NCBI RefSeq assembly: GCF_023634805.2
Contig: NZ_CP106883.1
Span: 67,046 to 131,045 of the forward strand
Reading direction: 5' to 3'
Origin: Comamonas endophytica
GTDB lineage: Bacteria; Pseudomonadota; Gammaproteobacteria; Burkholderiales; Burkholderiaceae_C
Length of the DNA: 64,000 nt
Part shown: one piece after another, positions 52,663-61,137 of the stretch
Position numbering within the stretch: position 1 is the stretch's first letter
How the letters are laid out: the number at the start of each line of letters is the position of its first letter
Notes under the pieces: model-generated
Seen by the model: the letters and a program-made list of their open reading frames with translations, nothing else
Databases searched by the model: none
Told to the model about the DNA's origin: nothing
Program-made: the position numbers and the translations under genes

Positions 52663-54033
52663 TTACCTCGGCCGTCCTGCGTCAATCCACCTTTGGGTCA
52701 TGCCCCGCGCGAGGTTGTAGCGAGCGCAGTTGTATTGCTCCATATGATCTAGCTCTGTGTTAGCTATGACGCGCAGCGCAGCAAGGTCAGCAGCGTCGAC
52801 AGGCACCTGCAAAAATGCGTCTTCCAGCGTTCGGCCGTAAAAGACAACGAACTGCATGAGCTCATTGAGGGCCTGGCGGTATCGGGCGCGAAGCGGATCG
52901 GGTACGCCCAGGGAGGCTCGCAGCACGCTGTACTTCTCAATCGAGCGACGGTAGATAAATTCAAACAGCTCCACAGCTGCAGCGACATTGCGCTGTTCGT
53001 AGACGCCAAGCATGGCGGTCGCATAGTCGTTGCGCTCCACATCCAGGAAAGACAGCGGCGCGCAGTTGTACAGCATGAGCGGCATGTTGGCGCTCAGCCT
53101 GCTCGTGCGCTTGTTGCCATCCGCAAAGGGTTGTAGATAGGCTACGTTGACCCATAGGAAGAATGCTGCTTCCACCGGGTTACGGATGTGTCGGACCTTG
53201 TCGATGATGACCTTGAGCGTTTCTTCCAAGAGGGTGGGGATGTTGCTCGGGGTGTACACAGAGCCGTGGATGTTCACCACGCGCTGGCGGATGCTGCCAA
53301 TGTCGCGCGAGTCCTTCAAAAGGTCCTTCATCAACTTGGCTTGCAGGTCAACAATGATGGGCACGGTAATGCCCTGTGTCGGCACAGCATCGACCATGAA
53401 CTCGATGGCGTTCTTGTGGTTGAGCAGCATCAAGGTGTCTTCATCGAGGGGACCCACTTGCTCACCGAGCTCAAAGAGCTCCTTGGTATCTAGCAAACTC
53501 TTGCTATTGCCCTCCAGTCGCGATGACGACCAGGACAGGTCGATGAGCAGCTGCTCCAGAACCTCGCGCGCATAGGTTCCTGCGGGCTGCTGATCACGAC
53601 TGCGACCGGCATTGAACAGCTCGGTGGCCAACTGCTGCGGCAGCAAGCTGGATTGGTTCGGGATGTAGTTACCCAAAAAACTGCTTTCATAACCCACCAG
53701 AGTACGTGTTCCGAGAGGCGCAAGAAGCGTTTCGACCAAGGGCATCGCAACGGGCGACCAACGCAGCGGACCAGGCCCCGCTGGCATGGGCGCGGCTGCA
53801 GTCGAAACTCGCAGTGCCGCTCTGGCCGCATCGGTGGCCACGTAGCGAGTGGACCGACCATCCCCCAGCTTTTCCAGAAATCCCGTGGTCAGGAGGTCTC
53901 GCAAATCCCGGTTGATAGTGGGCCGGGAAACTTGGAGGGCTTGCTCCAGTGCGCCGGGCTGTATAGGCCCGCTGGCAGCAAGGACCAAGCGCAGCAACGC
54001 ATGGTGACGAGGCAACAGACGGGGGGTGCTCAT
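52663..54033 (-). CDS. Fic-domain protein with N-terminal winged helix and altered active site
   Basis: A 456-residue protein. An N-terminal winged helix (QPGALEQALQVSRPTINRDL) is followed by an inhibitory-helix-like SSSRLEGNS near residue 190 and a Fic domain. Fic AMP-transferases carry HPFxDGNGR. Here the motif reads LQPFADGNKRTSRL, so the catalytic His is Gln. Loss of that His normally abolishes AMPylation, so the protein may instead act as a regulator. Several repeated operator-like sequences lie just upstream of the ATG at 54033, suggesting self-control by the winged helix. Confidence 0.85.
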   Translation of the reverse strand: MSTPRLLPRHHALLRLVLAASGPIQPGALEQALQVSRPTINRDLRDLLTTGFLEKLGDGRSTRYVATDAARAALRVSTAAAPMPAGPGPLRWSPVAMPLVETLLAPLGTRTLVGYESSFLGNYIPNQSSLLPQQLATELFNAGRSRDQQPAGTYAREVLEQLLIDLSWSSSRLEGNSKSLLDTKELFELGEQVGPLDEDTLMLLNHKNAIEFMVDAVPTQGITVPIIVDLQAKLMKDLLKDSRDIGSIRQRVVNIHGSVYTPSNIPTLLEETLKVIIDKVRHIRNPVEAAFFLWVNVAYLQPFADGNKRTSRLSANMPLMLYNCAPLSFLDVERNDYATAMLGVYEQRNVAAAVELFEFIYRRSIEKYSVLRASLGVPDPLRARYRQALNELMQFVVFYGRTLEDAFLQVPVDAADLAALRVIANTELDHMEQYNCARYNLARGMTQRWIDAGRPR

Positions 54034-54051
54034 GAAATAAAGATTCTCTTC

Positions 54052-54073
54052 AATCTTGTCAGCTGATAAGATT
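54052..54073 (-). promoter_or_regulatory. Palindromic operator upstream of the fic gene
   Basis: AATCTTGTCA and TGATAAGATT form a 22-bp inverted repeat with one mismatch, 18 bases upstream of the fic ATG. The half-site TGAYAAGATT recurs twice more just beyond. Confidence 0.75.
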
Positions 54074-54094
54074 ATGGGCGTAAACTCATCAAAA

Positions 54095-54146
54095 TGACAA
54101 GATTAGACACTAATCTAATCGGCCGGATAGGTTTATGACAAGATTA
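54095..54146. promoter_or_regulatory. Two further operator half-sites upstream of the fic gene
   Basis: TGACAAGATTA occurs at 54095-54105 and again at 54136-54146, with a GATTAG-ACA-CTAATC dyad (54101-54115) overlapping the first. They match the arms of the 54052-54073 palindrome and probably bind the same regulator. Confidence 0.7.
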
Positions 54147-54190
54147 TTGATGGCAGTGAACCACCGATGCATCAGGAGCACATGTTTGTA

Positions 54191-54216
54191 GTATATATAT
54201 AGGTATATATATACCT
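54191..54216. repeat. TA-tract repeat, copy 3, with perfect palindrome
   Basis: GTATATATAT runs into the perfect 16-bp palindrome AGGTATATATATACCT (54201-54216). The same palindrome, extended to 18 bp, occurs at 59954-59971. Confidence 0.8.
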
Positions 54217-54417
54217 TCGAATTTCATGTCTTTTCCATGTTCAACCAGCAATGATTCAGGTTGCCAAAAGTGTTCGACCCAATTGCGGAGCAAGAAGTCG
54301 CTAATAGGGTTGCCATGAGATGGCTACGGCTTCGTTCTACGCGGGCAATCACGTAAGAAGACGCCACACCCTTTCCACTCTGGTATCGAACACATGACAA
54401 TTTCAAAACCAAATCTT

Positions 54418-54435
54418 CTTATATATATATACCTA
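54418..54435. repeat. TA-tract repeat, copy 4
   Basis: TTATATATATATACCTAC has the half-palindrome TATATATACCTA of the family. It is in non-coding sequence upstream of the fic gene. Confidence 0.7.
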
Positions 54436-54607
54436 CTTCTTCTCTCGCGTTGGATCTTAGCCAGTCTTGTGATTGCAAAAAAGGGAGGATGCCTGCGGCA
54501 GGCAGCTGGCAACTTGGCCAGTAGGAGGAGGATGTACGCAGGCCTGGGGCGTGCGCTCTGTCCTGACGCGTCCTGCGCGGAAATCTCGATATGCACACTA
54601 CCAAAAA

Positions 54608-54630
54608 CATATGTATATACATATATACTT
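54608..54630. repeat. TA-tract repeat, copy 5
   Basis: A looser member: ATATGTATATACATATATAC. It contains a perfect TATGTATATACATA dyad. Confidence 0.6.
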
Positions 54631-55279
54631 AGCAGTTGTTTCTCTACGTCATACAGACCCTCAGGAGTCGCAGAAGCACCCTACGAACGGATTCTTAGCT
54701 CCACTTCTGCCCAAAGTCTGATTGTGCTTCCAACACTGGCTGCTGGAAAATTCAGGCACTGCGATGAGTTTGTCGCAGGGTATTGAAGGAGATAGCGATG
54801 AAGCGTAATTTGGTAATCAATAGCGAAATCACTACGGCATTGAACCGGGCAACAAGTCCCACACCGGGCCAAGGAGACGGCTGGCCAAGCAAAACCGGGG
54901 AAGATTCTGGTGGCGGCCGCTGGAACAATCCGCCAAGGAAGTAACTTTTCTTGGTCGACACTGGCGAGCATTCCGCGTTGGTGACCTACCAGTGATCGAA
55001 AGAGTCGATTGCGGCAGGGCCCCCAATGTTGTGCATCCATAGCAGTGTCAATGCGACACCCCCGAAAATCCAGCCATCTCGAGTTGGGCCGTGATCGAAC
55101 GGCTGAGCCATCGAAAGCAGGTATGGAGCGCAGACAGGTTGGCGGTATTTGTGAAAAAGCCAGTGGTGGTGATGCACCGGGCAATGGTGCTGCAGTGCGA
55201 TCGCCTTGACTCAAGCGTATGAGCGCGCGAGGGTGAAAACTCCGTGCTAATCGACAGTATCCAACGTATGCTCGGCTAC

Positions 55280-56191
55280 ATGGCCATACCTGATTACCAA
55301 ACCTGCATGCTTCCGTTCCTTCGCCACTTAGGAGATGGAAAAGAACATTCTTTAAGGGACACAGAAGAGGCGCTTGCTGAGCACTTCAACCTAACCCCTG
55401 CCGAGAGAGCTGAACTTCTGCCAAGTGGACAACAAGGAATTTTTAAAAACCGTATTGGCTGGGCAAGGACATACCTAAAAAAGGCCGCTCTGATCGAAGC
55501 TCCGAAGCGAGCCGTTTTCAAAATTACAGAGCGCGGCCTGCAGACTTTGGCATCAAATCCAAAAAGAATTGACGCAAGATTTCTAGAGCAATGGCCCGAG
55601 TTCATTGAATTTAGGGATATATCCAGAGCCAGTATATTACAAGAGCAGCCTGTTGATTTACCAATAACAACAACGACTCCTGAAGAAACTATCGAGAACG
55701 CCTATCAAGGATTAAGAGAGCAACTTGCTCAAGAGCTGCTGGCAAAAATTTTGTCTTGTTCACCGACGTTCTTCGAACAGCTTGTCGTCGAGCTTCTCGT
55801 AAAAATGGGCTATGGCGGATCGCGCCGAGATGCTGGCGAGCGAATTGGTCAAACTGGAGACGGTGGTATTGACGGAATTATCAAAGAGGACCGGCTTGGT
55901 CTTGATACGATCTTTATTCAAGCTAAACGTTGGCAGGGATCGGTTGGCAGGCCAGAAATTCAAAAATTTGTTGGCGCATTGCAAGGTCAGCGTGCACGCA
56001 AAGGCGTTTTTATTACAACCTCTTATTATACGACTGATGCGATAGATTACGTGACACGTATTGATACGAAGGTGGTTCTCATAGACGGTAAGCAATTATC
56101 CGGGTTAATGATTGATTTCGATATTGGTGTTTCGGTCGCATCTTCATTTGTTGTCAAACGCATTGATTCAGATTATTTCGAGGAAAGTTAA
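55280..56191 (+). CDS. mrr: Mrr-type restriction endonuclease
   Basis: A 303-residue modification-dependent endonuclease that cuts DNA carrying foreign methylation. The N-terminal winged-helix domain (MAIPDYQTCMLPFLRHLGDG) is followed by the catalytic Mrr domain, with CSPTFFEQLVVELLVKMGYG and the PD-(D/E)xK residues in TGDGGIDGIIKED and FIQAKRWQGSVGRPEIQ. Length and ends match E. coli Mrr. The ATG at 55280 aligns with that protein. A GTG at 55244 with GAGGG upstream is a possible earlier start. Confidence 0.92.
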   Translation: MAIPDYQTCMLPFLRHLGDGKEHSLRDTEEALAEHFNLTPAERAELLPSGQQGIFKNRIGWARTYLKKAALIEAPKRAVFKITERGLQTLASNPKRIDARFLEQWPEFIEFRDISRASILQEQPVDLPITTTTPEETIENAYQGLREQLAQELLAKILSCSPTFFEQLVVELLVKMGYGGSRRDAGERIGQTGDGGIDGIIKEDRLGLDTIFIQAKRWQGSVGRPEIQKFVGALQGQRARKGVFITTSYYTTDAIDYVTRIDTKVVLIDGKQLSGLMIDFDIGVSVASSFVVKRIDSDYFEES

Positions 56192-56378
56192 TACTTGTTT
56201 ATGTAGCGAATCCCGTCAACCCGCATTCTCCAGCGATCAAGCGTCAGATAAATTTGGCTAATGCTGGCGAATACATGGAGCATTAGACATACGGCTGCAG
56301 TGGTCGTTTCCATGTGCTCCGTAGTGCTTCAAACCCAACGCCAGCTTATCAAGCATTCCTTCCCCCTCTGCCTCTCTC

Positions 56379-56394
56379 AATATATATATATATC
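56379..56394. repeat. TA-tract repeat, copy 6
   Basis: A simple run AATATATATATATATC with no flanking ACCT. It is listed with the family because of location and composition. Confidence 0.55.
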
Positions 56395-56587
56395 ATCTAA
56401 TTTTCTTTTCGATCGCACCTAGATAGCGCCTTCGTCACTTTCAACTTCTACAGGTCGTGTACGTTCGGCTTGCAACGGTCGCAACAAATTTTCGGTGAGG
56501 ACTGACTTTGAAATGAGGCCCATGCTCGTGTGGACCGTACTCCGCATGAGCATGGCCTCAATCCATAACATGGTGCAGCACAGAAGC

Positions 56588-56617
56588 TATATATATATAT
56601 ATATATATAGATGTATA
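56588..56617. repeat. TA-tract repeat, copy 7
   Basis: The longest uninterrupted alternating TA run in the window, more than 20 bases, ending in TAGATGTATAG. It lies in the spacer between two convergent genes. Confidence 0.6.
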
Positions 56618-56738
56618 GCTGCGGCTTTGCTTTCGGTATATCCCAGCTAAACGAATACGCAGAAGCGAACAGTCAAGATGTCTGTGGGTTTCCATACGCG
56701 AATTCCGTGGCCGCTGGGACAGTCAGCACCAGAAATAG

Positions 56739-57808
56739 CTAGCTCAGGCCTTTAATGGTAAGCATCTCGCGCCAGTGATGTTGCCAGTGCTCGAAAGACT
56801 CCACGGCCCATTGCGATGGGCTTGCAGCACCTACATATTTTTCGGTAGCAATAACATCGGCGCAACGCCATAAATCAGCCATGGCAAGTACCGCCGTGAA
56901 TCTACGTGCAACATAAAACTGAGCGAATAGCAGCTGCTCACCTGATTGACCTAGAAATTGTTCCGCTCCCAGCTGTGCAAGCGCCTGCAGAAACGGTTCA
57001 AAACGCTTTTGAGCGGGGAAAATGCTGCCGCTGCACCAACGGATGAACGTTGCATCACTGGGGAACTGAGGTTCAGCGCACAGATCAGCTACTGCATCTT
57101 TCAACTTAGCCAGTGACCCCAGACAAGCAAAATGCTGAAAGTGCCTCAACATGGTTTGACCAGGCTTCGCTGGCGACCCGATCAGCATATTCCTGAAAGA
57201 GCCACAGATACCTTGCGAAGCGATCGCTATCCCATTGGTCAGGCTCACTTTAGCCAGAATCGACATCTGCAACTCTAACCATGCTTTTAATCTGGGAGCC
57301 AGGGTCTGCTCCATTGATTTCGCCCTAGCAAGCTCGTCTAAAGCTCCGTGACGCCAGAAAATTGAAATTGCACCCGTATCCGTGACCTCACTGGCGACAT
57401 CAGAAAATTGCCAGCGGCAAGGACTGTATTGGCCTTGGCACAGGCTGGCTCAAGCTCCACGTACGCTTTGGAAAAAGCCGAAAAAGGCTCTGTCTGACCC
57501 AGCACGAACCAATTCCAGGCTCCCAATTGCTCGACCTGGCGAAGGGCGGTGTTATCACCATCGAGCGCATGCAGCAAGGACTGTGACTGCTGCAATGCCA
57601 GTTGATCGCTGGAACCCATTTTCGTGATCATCGCTCTCATTTTCAAAGCATCGGGAACAGTGTCTTGACGACGCACATTGCGCATCAAAGTCCCAATCCT
57701 TGGGCAGTCTTCCAAGTCCCGCCAAGGAACCTCTTCGAGCTTCATTTCCCATTCAATGCTCGGAAGGAAAAGGCCAGAGAAGCCAACCTTCGCTGGCCTG
57801 CCTTTCAT
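56739..57808 (-). pseudogene. Unrecognised gene with a single frameshift
   Basis: A protein of about 356 residues would be made if one T were added to the four-T run opposite 57404-57407. The first frame (from MKGRPAKVGFSGLFLPSIEW) ends soon after VLAAGNF. The second frame continues SDVASEVTDTGAISIFWRHG, then ALDELARAKSMEQTLAPRLK, and on to 56739. GAGGG lies eight bases before the ATG at 57808. The protein is rich in Trp and Ala helices and I do not recognise its family. The break may be a mutation or a homopolymer read error. Confidence 0.7.
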
Positions 57809-58005
57809 AAACAATGCCCTCAAAAGGATTTCCTTCACAACTGGCCATATAGCCAATGAAACCTGCGTGCTGGCTATGCACGAAAGCACGGTCAACCCAG
57901 CAGCCTGCCTACATCAGGCTCATCCGAAAGCTCTTCACCAATCCAGCTTACGTGCGCAGCGAATTTCACCTTCGAGTGTATGCAAGAGACTCACTGGAAA
58001 AGCAA

Positions 58006-59277
58006 TCAACTTGAATCTTCACCTTGAGGCGCAACAGCCACAAGCTTGAACAATGGCAACGAATCACCAACATGCCCAACATCGGGTCCAAACTCCCCAG
58101 AAAACAACCGGGGAGGGGTTACCTGATGTACACCAAACTTAACAAACTCAGGAGGGCGTGCATCGTGCGCCAGCGCAGCGGTAGCCGGTGGCGAAGGTCG
58201 TAGGAAGTCATCAATCACGCGCTGGTAAGTGGCCACGGCCTGGCGGGAAAGCTGGGTCAATCGGGCAATGGCGGTCTGGGTGATCTTTTCGCCTCTGGCG
58301 TGCAGGGCGGCGCAGGCGGTGCGCACACTGTCGCCCGTCTTCCTGGTGCGTTCGCTGTGGGTGCGTTCGGCAGCCAGGCGCTGCCGCTGTACCAAAGAAA
58401 GCGAGGGATCGAGCTGCATCACACCGCGATTGCAGCGCCCATCGCCCGTGTAGCGGTCCCACGTCCAGCGGGCCACACTTTTGACCGTGTAGCGCAGCGC
58501 GGAGACGGCCAGGTTGCCCTTGGAAACGCCGGTTTTGGGGTCCAGGAAGCCGCGACGCTCGAAATCGTTGATCTGGTGGGCGTAATCTTCGAGACGCCGC
58601 GAGAAGGACTCGAAACTGCCCCTGTCTCGCTCGATGTTGACCACGCTATACGCAAAGAAGCGCAGCTGCTCAAACAGCGTCACTGCACGGGAATGCATCA
58701 CCGGCAGCAGATCCGGCCCTTTGCTGAACCGCGGCTTCTCGGCGGGGATATCGAAGTACTCGTGAAGTTCACCCAGGCTGTATTCATGGGGATGCAGCTC
58801 TGCGGTATGCCACCAAGCATGGCCTGGAGTTTTGCACACCGGCCCTCCGTGATAGTCCGGGTCGGCATCCAGCAAGCGCGCCATCTCGCCATAGATGGCC
58901 TTCATGTAGCGGATCGGATGCGACCTGGCCTTGGCAGAGGTACAGACGGGATCAATGGCGTACAGCAGGTGAAAACTGCTGACGCTGCCGTTCTTGCCGC
59001 TCGATACGATCAAATTCGGCGCCGGCAGTCCTACCCTCTCCCAGCGATAGATATCTCCGTGATCGCAGTCGAACACCAGCCAGCTCACGAAGTTCGGGCG
59101 GTTGATCTGCATATACGGCCAGCGAATGGCGTATTCGACCGGCCGCGACAAGGTGGCGCTCTTGTTGTCGCTGACGCGCGGGTAATAAGCCGCTTCGGCC
59201 AGCACGCGGCCCAATGCAGTAGCCGGTGCTTCGTAGCGTTGTCTTAACGTGTTTTCAAGTACGGCTGTCGCTGTCAT
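58006..59277 (-). CDS. repA: ColE2-type plasmid replicase
   Basis: A 423-residue replication initiator of the replicase family, which in ColE2-like plasmids also primes synthesis at the origin. Recognisable segments are PNFVSWLVFDCDHGDIYRWE, APNLIVSSGKNGSVSSFHLL with later CKTPGHAWWHTAELHPHEYS, and a helical C-terminal DNA-binding part (KITQTAIARLTQLSRQAVAT). The ATG at 59277 is preferred because upstream residues are not conserved; 59313 is the alternative. Such replicases usually act on an origin close to the gene, which I could not place. Confidence 0.88.
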   Translation of the reverse strand: MTATAVLENTLRQRYEAPATALGRVLAEAAYYPRVSDNKSATLSRPVEYAIRWPYMQINRPNFVSWLVFDCDHGDIYRWERVGLPAPNLIVSSGKNGSVSSFHLLYAIDPVCTSAKARSHPIRYMKAIYGEMARLLDADPDYHGGPVCKTPGHAWWHTAELHPHEYSLGELHEYFDIPAEKPRFSKGPDLLPVMHSRAVTLFEQLRFFAYSVVNIERDRGSFESFSRRLEDYAHQINDFERRGFLDPKTGVSKGNLAVSALRYTVKSVARWTWDRYTGDGRCNRGVMQLDPSLSLVQRQRLAAERTHSERTRKTGDSVRTACAALHARGEKITQTAIARLTQLSRQAVATYQRVIDDFLRPSPPATAALAHDARPPEFVKFGVHQVTPPRLFSGEFGPDVGHVGDSLPLFKLVAVAPQGEDSS

Positions 59278-59437
59278 GGTCCCATAGCGCACATCCCATA
59301 GGGACGCGCGCACGCTTGCGCGCAGGGTTCAGGACACGTACAATAAAAGCATTCCAAGGCGCTTCATTGCGTTGGTAAGTGTCCACCCGTCAAAGTGTTC
59401 ACTCACCTTGTGTCCCGGCCCCGCCCGGTTTCACTGT

Positions 59438-59465
59438 CAAAGCCCGCTCGTCAAAGCGGGCTTTG
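59438..59465. terminator. Strong hairpin upstream of repA
   Basis: CAAAGCCCGCT and AGCGGGCTTTG form a perfect 11-bp stem with a 6-base loop. No T run follows on the minus strand, while TCTTTG follows on the plus strand. It could end transcripts from either side, or control repA, whose relatives use small antisense RNAs here. A CGCGCGCACGCTTGCGCGC hairpin lies nearer to repA. Confidence 0.55.
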
Positions 59466-59517
59466 TCTTTGATCGTCCAGTTTTCTACTGTCTGGTCAGC
59501 ACTCTCCTGTTCTTGAC

Positions 59518-59820
59518 TTACTCATCTGCCTCGGCGCCACCGCCTTGTTGCGGCCGCATTGTCCTAGGCACCCAATCACCGGTTTCTACGGTAAAGCGTG
59601 TAATGCCGTAGCTCTGCAAAACACTTGCTACGCCATCCAGGCTTTGAAAATAGCGCAAACCGCCACGCGCAGCCCCGAGCACGCGCTCGTTCACTCCGGC
59701 GCGCAGAACAATCACTAGCCCTTTGTCGTCGGGTTCCACGCGGGCATCCGAAACCACGCCGGCGACGACGAGTTCCTTCAGGATCCGCGGCAAAACCACG
59801 CTTGCAGTTGTTGTCAACAT
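59518..59820 (-). CDS. Small conserved protein between partition genes and repA
   Basis: A 100-residue protein whose sequence (VVLPRILKELVVAGVVSDAR, then VLGAARGGLRYFQSLDGVAS) suggests a small alpha-beta domain. It may belong to the partition-associated proteins sometimes called ParC in related plasmids, which I cannot confirm. GGG and an AT-rich leader precede the ATG. It shares direction with parA and its partner upstream, from which it is separated by 148 bases holding a TA-tract palindrome. Confidence 0.6.
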   Translation of the reverse strand: MLTTTASVVLPRILKELVVAGVVSDARVEPDDKGLVIVLRAGVNERVLGAARGGLRYFQSLDGVASVLQSYGITRFTVETGDWVPRTMRPQQGGGAEADE

Positions 59821-59932
59821 CGTTTTTATACCCTATTGTACGATCAAAGGCAACAATATTAAAAATTGTCGCGATTTTACACGCTTCATACGTGCTCGGC
59901 CTCGCGTCATGAAGATCCTAGATTGCATATCG

Positions 59933-59971
59933 TTATATATATACTTACTTATATAGGTATATATATACCTA
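59933..59971. repeat. TA-tract repeat, copy 8, with 18-bp perfect palindrome
   Basis: A (TA)n run leads to TTATATAGG and then the perfect palindrome TAGGTATATATATACCTA (59954-59971). The palindrome overlaps the stop codon of the ribbon-helix-helix gene. It is the best member of the family and is a candidate partition or regulatory site. Confidence 0.8.
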
Positions 59972-60289
59972 TTTTTGCCTGAAGAGCATTTCAAGCGCCT
60001 CAACGACGATGTCCTTCTCGGTCACTCGCCGACCCTTGTCCCGGGTACGGGCCTGCGCTTCGTCACGCAAGCGGTCTGCCAAATCTTCGGGAAAATTGAA
60101 GATCTTTTGCACCCTGCCTCTGCGTGGCGCAGCTGTTTCCTCTTCCAGCGCCGCGATGGGAGCAGGGGCTACCACCACAGGCGATCTGGCTAAATTTTCC
60201 GCCTTGTCAGCTTGGCCACCTTCCAAAAAAGCCGTCGGATCCTTGGGCGTCTTGAACTGGGAGGTGTTGGGTTTTCCCTTCATGCTCAT
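59969..60289 (-). CDS. Ribbon-helix-helix partition partner of ParA
   Basis: A 106-residue protein with a flexible N-terminal half rich in Ala/Pro and a C-terminal ribbon-helix-helix (RVQKIFNFPEDLADRLRDEA, then RRVTEKDIVVEALEMLFRQ). Small RHH proteins of this kind (ParG-like) replace ParB in type Ib partition systems: they bind the centromere, repress the par promoter and stimulate ParA. The four-base overlap with parA supports a pair. Its binding site may be among the TA tracts nearby. Confidence 0.83.
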   Translation of the reverse strand: MSMKGKPNTSQFKTPKDPTAFLEGGQADKAENLARSPVVVAPAPIAALEEETAAPRRGRVQKIFNFPEDLADRLRDEAQARTRDKGRRVTEKDIVVEALEMLFRQK

Positions 60290-60918
60290 GCCGTCACCTC
60301 GCGGAAAAATGCTTCCATCTCGGCGATCGCCGCCTGATCACGTCCCAACTCTTTCACGCTCGCTCCCTCACCGATGGCACGACGAAACGCCACGCGCTCG
60401 CACACCTTCGTGGTCAGAACCCTCAGTTTCTGTTCCGTCAAAAATTCCAGCATTTCCGCTGCGTCCTTGGTTCTTGGATCAACCCGGGTAAGCAGCACGC
60501 GCACGTCCAGGTCTGGGTTGTAATCACGCGCCAGTTCGACAACTTCGAGCAAGTCGGTCATGGCGGCGGCATCCAGATTGCTCGCCCCAACGGGGATCAC
60601 GGCGCGCTGGGCCAGCAGCAGGGCAGAGCGCAAGCCCACGGAATCACGGCCGCCGGCATCGACCACCACATGGTCAAAACCCGTGGCCAGCTGCTTGCCC
60701 TCGGAGAGGATTGCCTTGCCTGCCAAGCAGGTCGTCGTGGGAGTAGGGCCGCTGCTGTACTCCGAATCCCGGCGCCATGCGGCCCAGCTCGCTGCCGATG
60801 CCTGCGGGTCACCGTCAATCAAAAGCGTGCTGCCTTGACGAGCCAACATCACGGCCAAATGCACAGCAGTAGTTGTCTTGCCCACGCCGCCCTTGGTGTT
60901 CACACACGCGAAGATCAT
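60286..60918 (-). CDS. parA: ParA-type plasmid partition ATPase
   Basis: A 210-residue ATPase of the short ParA (type Ib) class, lacking the N-terminal HTH of longer ParA proteins. The deviant Walker A is VNTKGGVGKTTTAVHLAV near residue 7, Walker A' is LLIDGDPQASAASWA, and Walker B lies in HVVVDAGGRDSVG. It moves plasmid copies to daughter cells using the nucleoid. The partner gene overlaps downstream, and TA tracts lie within 10 bases and about 80 bases upstream of the start. Confidence 0.93.
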   Translation of the reverse strand: MIFACVNTKGGVGKTTTAVHLAVMLARQGSTLLIDGDPQASAASWAAWRRDSEYSSGPTPTTTCLAGKAILSEGKQLATGFDHVVVDAGGRDSVGLRSALLLAQRAVIPVGASNLDAAAMTDLLEVVELARDYNPDLDVRVLLTRVDPRTKDAAEMLEFLTEQKLRVLTTKVCERVAFRRAIGEGASVKELGRDQAAIAEMEAFFREVTA

Positions 60919-60927
60919 GCCTTCTCC

Positions 60928-60943
60928 TAGATATGTATATATA
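60928..60943. repeat. TA-tract repeat, copy 9
   Basis: ATATGTATATATACCG, immediately upstream of parA, so it may be part of the par promoter or operator. Confidence 0.65.
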
Positions 60944-60999
60944 CCGATTTATCCGCACCGACAGTTGACCATCGGCCATCGGAAGCCCTCAGGCATCAA

Positions 61000-61019
61000 G
61001 TATATATATACATACCTAG
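61000..61019. repeat. TA-tract repeat, copy 10
   Basis: GTATATATATACATACCTAG lies in the divergent spacer between parA and the abiE pair and shares TATATATACATACCT with copy 1 at 52025-52054. Confidence 0.75.
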
Positions 61020-61072
61020 AAACGCACCATTGCGATGATCTTTTCTAGGCAATACGTAGCTTAAGGTTCGCA

Positions 61073-61100
61073 GTCCGAAAAATATACACAAATTTCGGAC
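61073..61100 (+). promoter_or_regulatory. 28-bp operator repeat 1 upstream of the abiE pair
   Basis: A 28-bp site starts GTCCGAAA and ends TTTCGGAC, a perfect 8-bp inverted repeat around an AT-rich centre. A second 28-bp site of the same design begins 45 bases further on. AbiEi-type antitoxins bind such repeats to repress their own promoter. Confidence 0.8.
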
Positions 61101-61108
61101 AAGATGAA

Positions 61109-61137
61109 TTGCAAGTTGTCCGAAAAATGTATATAAA
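61109..61137 (+). promoter_or_regulatory. Promoter of the abiE pair
   Basis: A -35 TTGCAA (61109-61114) and a -10 TATAAA (61132-61137) are separated by 17 bases. The -10 element lies inside the second operator repeat. It ends only 11 bases before the first start codon, so the mRNA should be nearly leaderless. Confidence 0.75.

Larger units (their letters stand above)
54034..55279. other. 1.2-kb region of operators and TA tracts without a supported gene
   Basis: Between the fic and mrr genes I find no convincing gene. Open frames here lack ribosome sites and family-like sequence. The left part holds the fic operators (54052-54146), and TA tracts lie at 54191-54216, 54418-54435 and 54608-54630. 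The remainder may be decayed sequence. Confidence 0.5.
56192..56738. other. Spacer with two TA tracts, no gene seen
   Basis: About 550 bases between convergent mrr and the frameshifted unknown gene show no plausible coding frame. The notable content is (TA)n tracts at 56379-56394 and 56588-56617. Confidence 0.5.

Noticed and set aside
54681..55214. 177-codon minus-strand frame between the fic and mrr genes
   Set aside because: There is no start signal and no family-like sequence, and the region otherwise holds repeats and remnants.
57338..57895. Treating the two halves of the unknown gene as two separate genes
   Set aside because: The second half reads coding-like upstream of its first ATG and joins the first half exactly when one T is added.
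58300..59247. 315-codon plus-strand frame opposite the replicase gene
   Set aside because: It is the antisense shadow of a replicase gene with recognisable motifs.
52025..61019. CRISPR array as an explanation for the recurring TA tracts
   Set aside because: The copies are irregularly spaced over 9 kb, differ in length, have no uniform spacers, and no cas genes are present.
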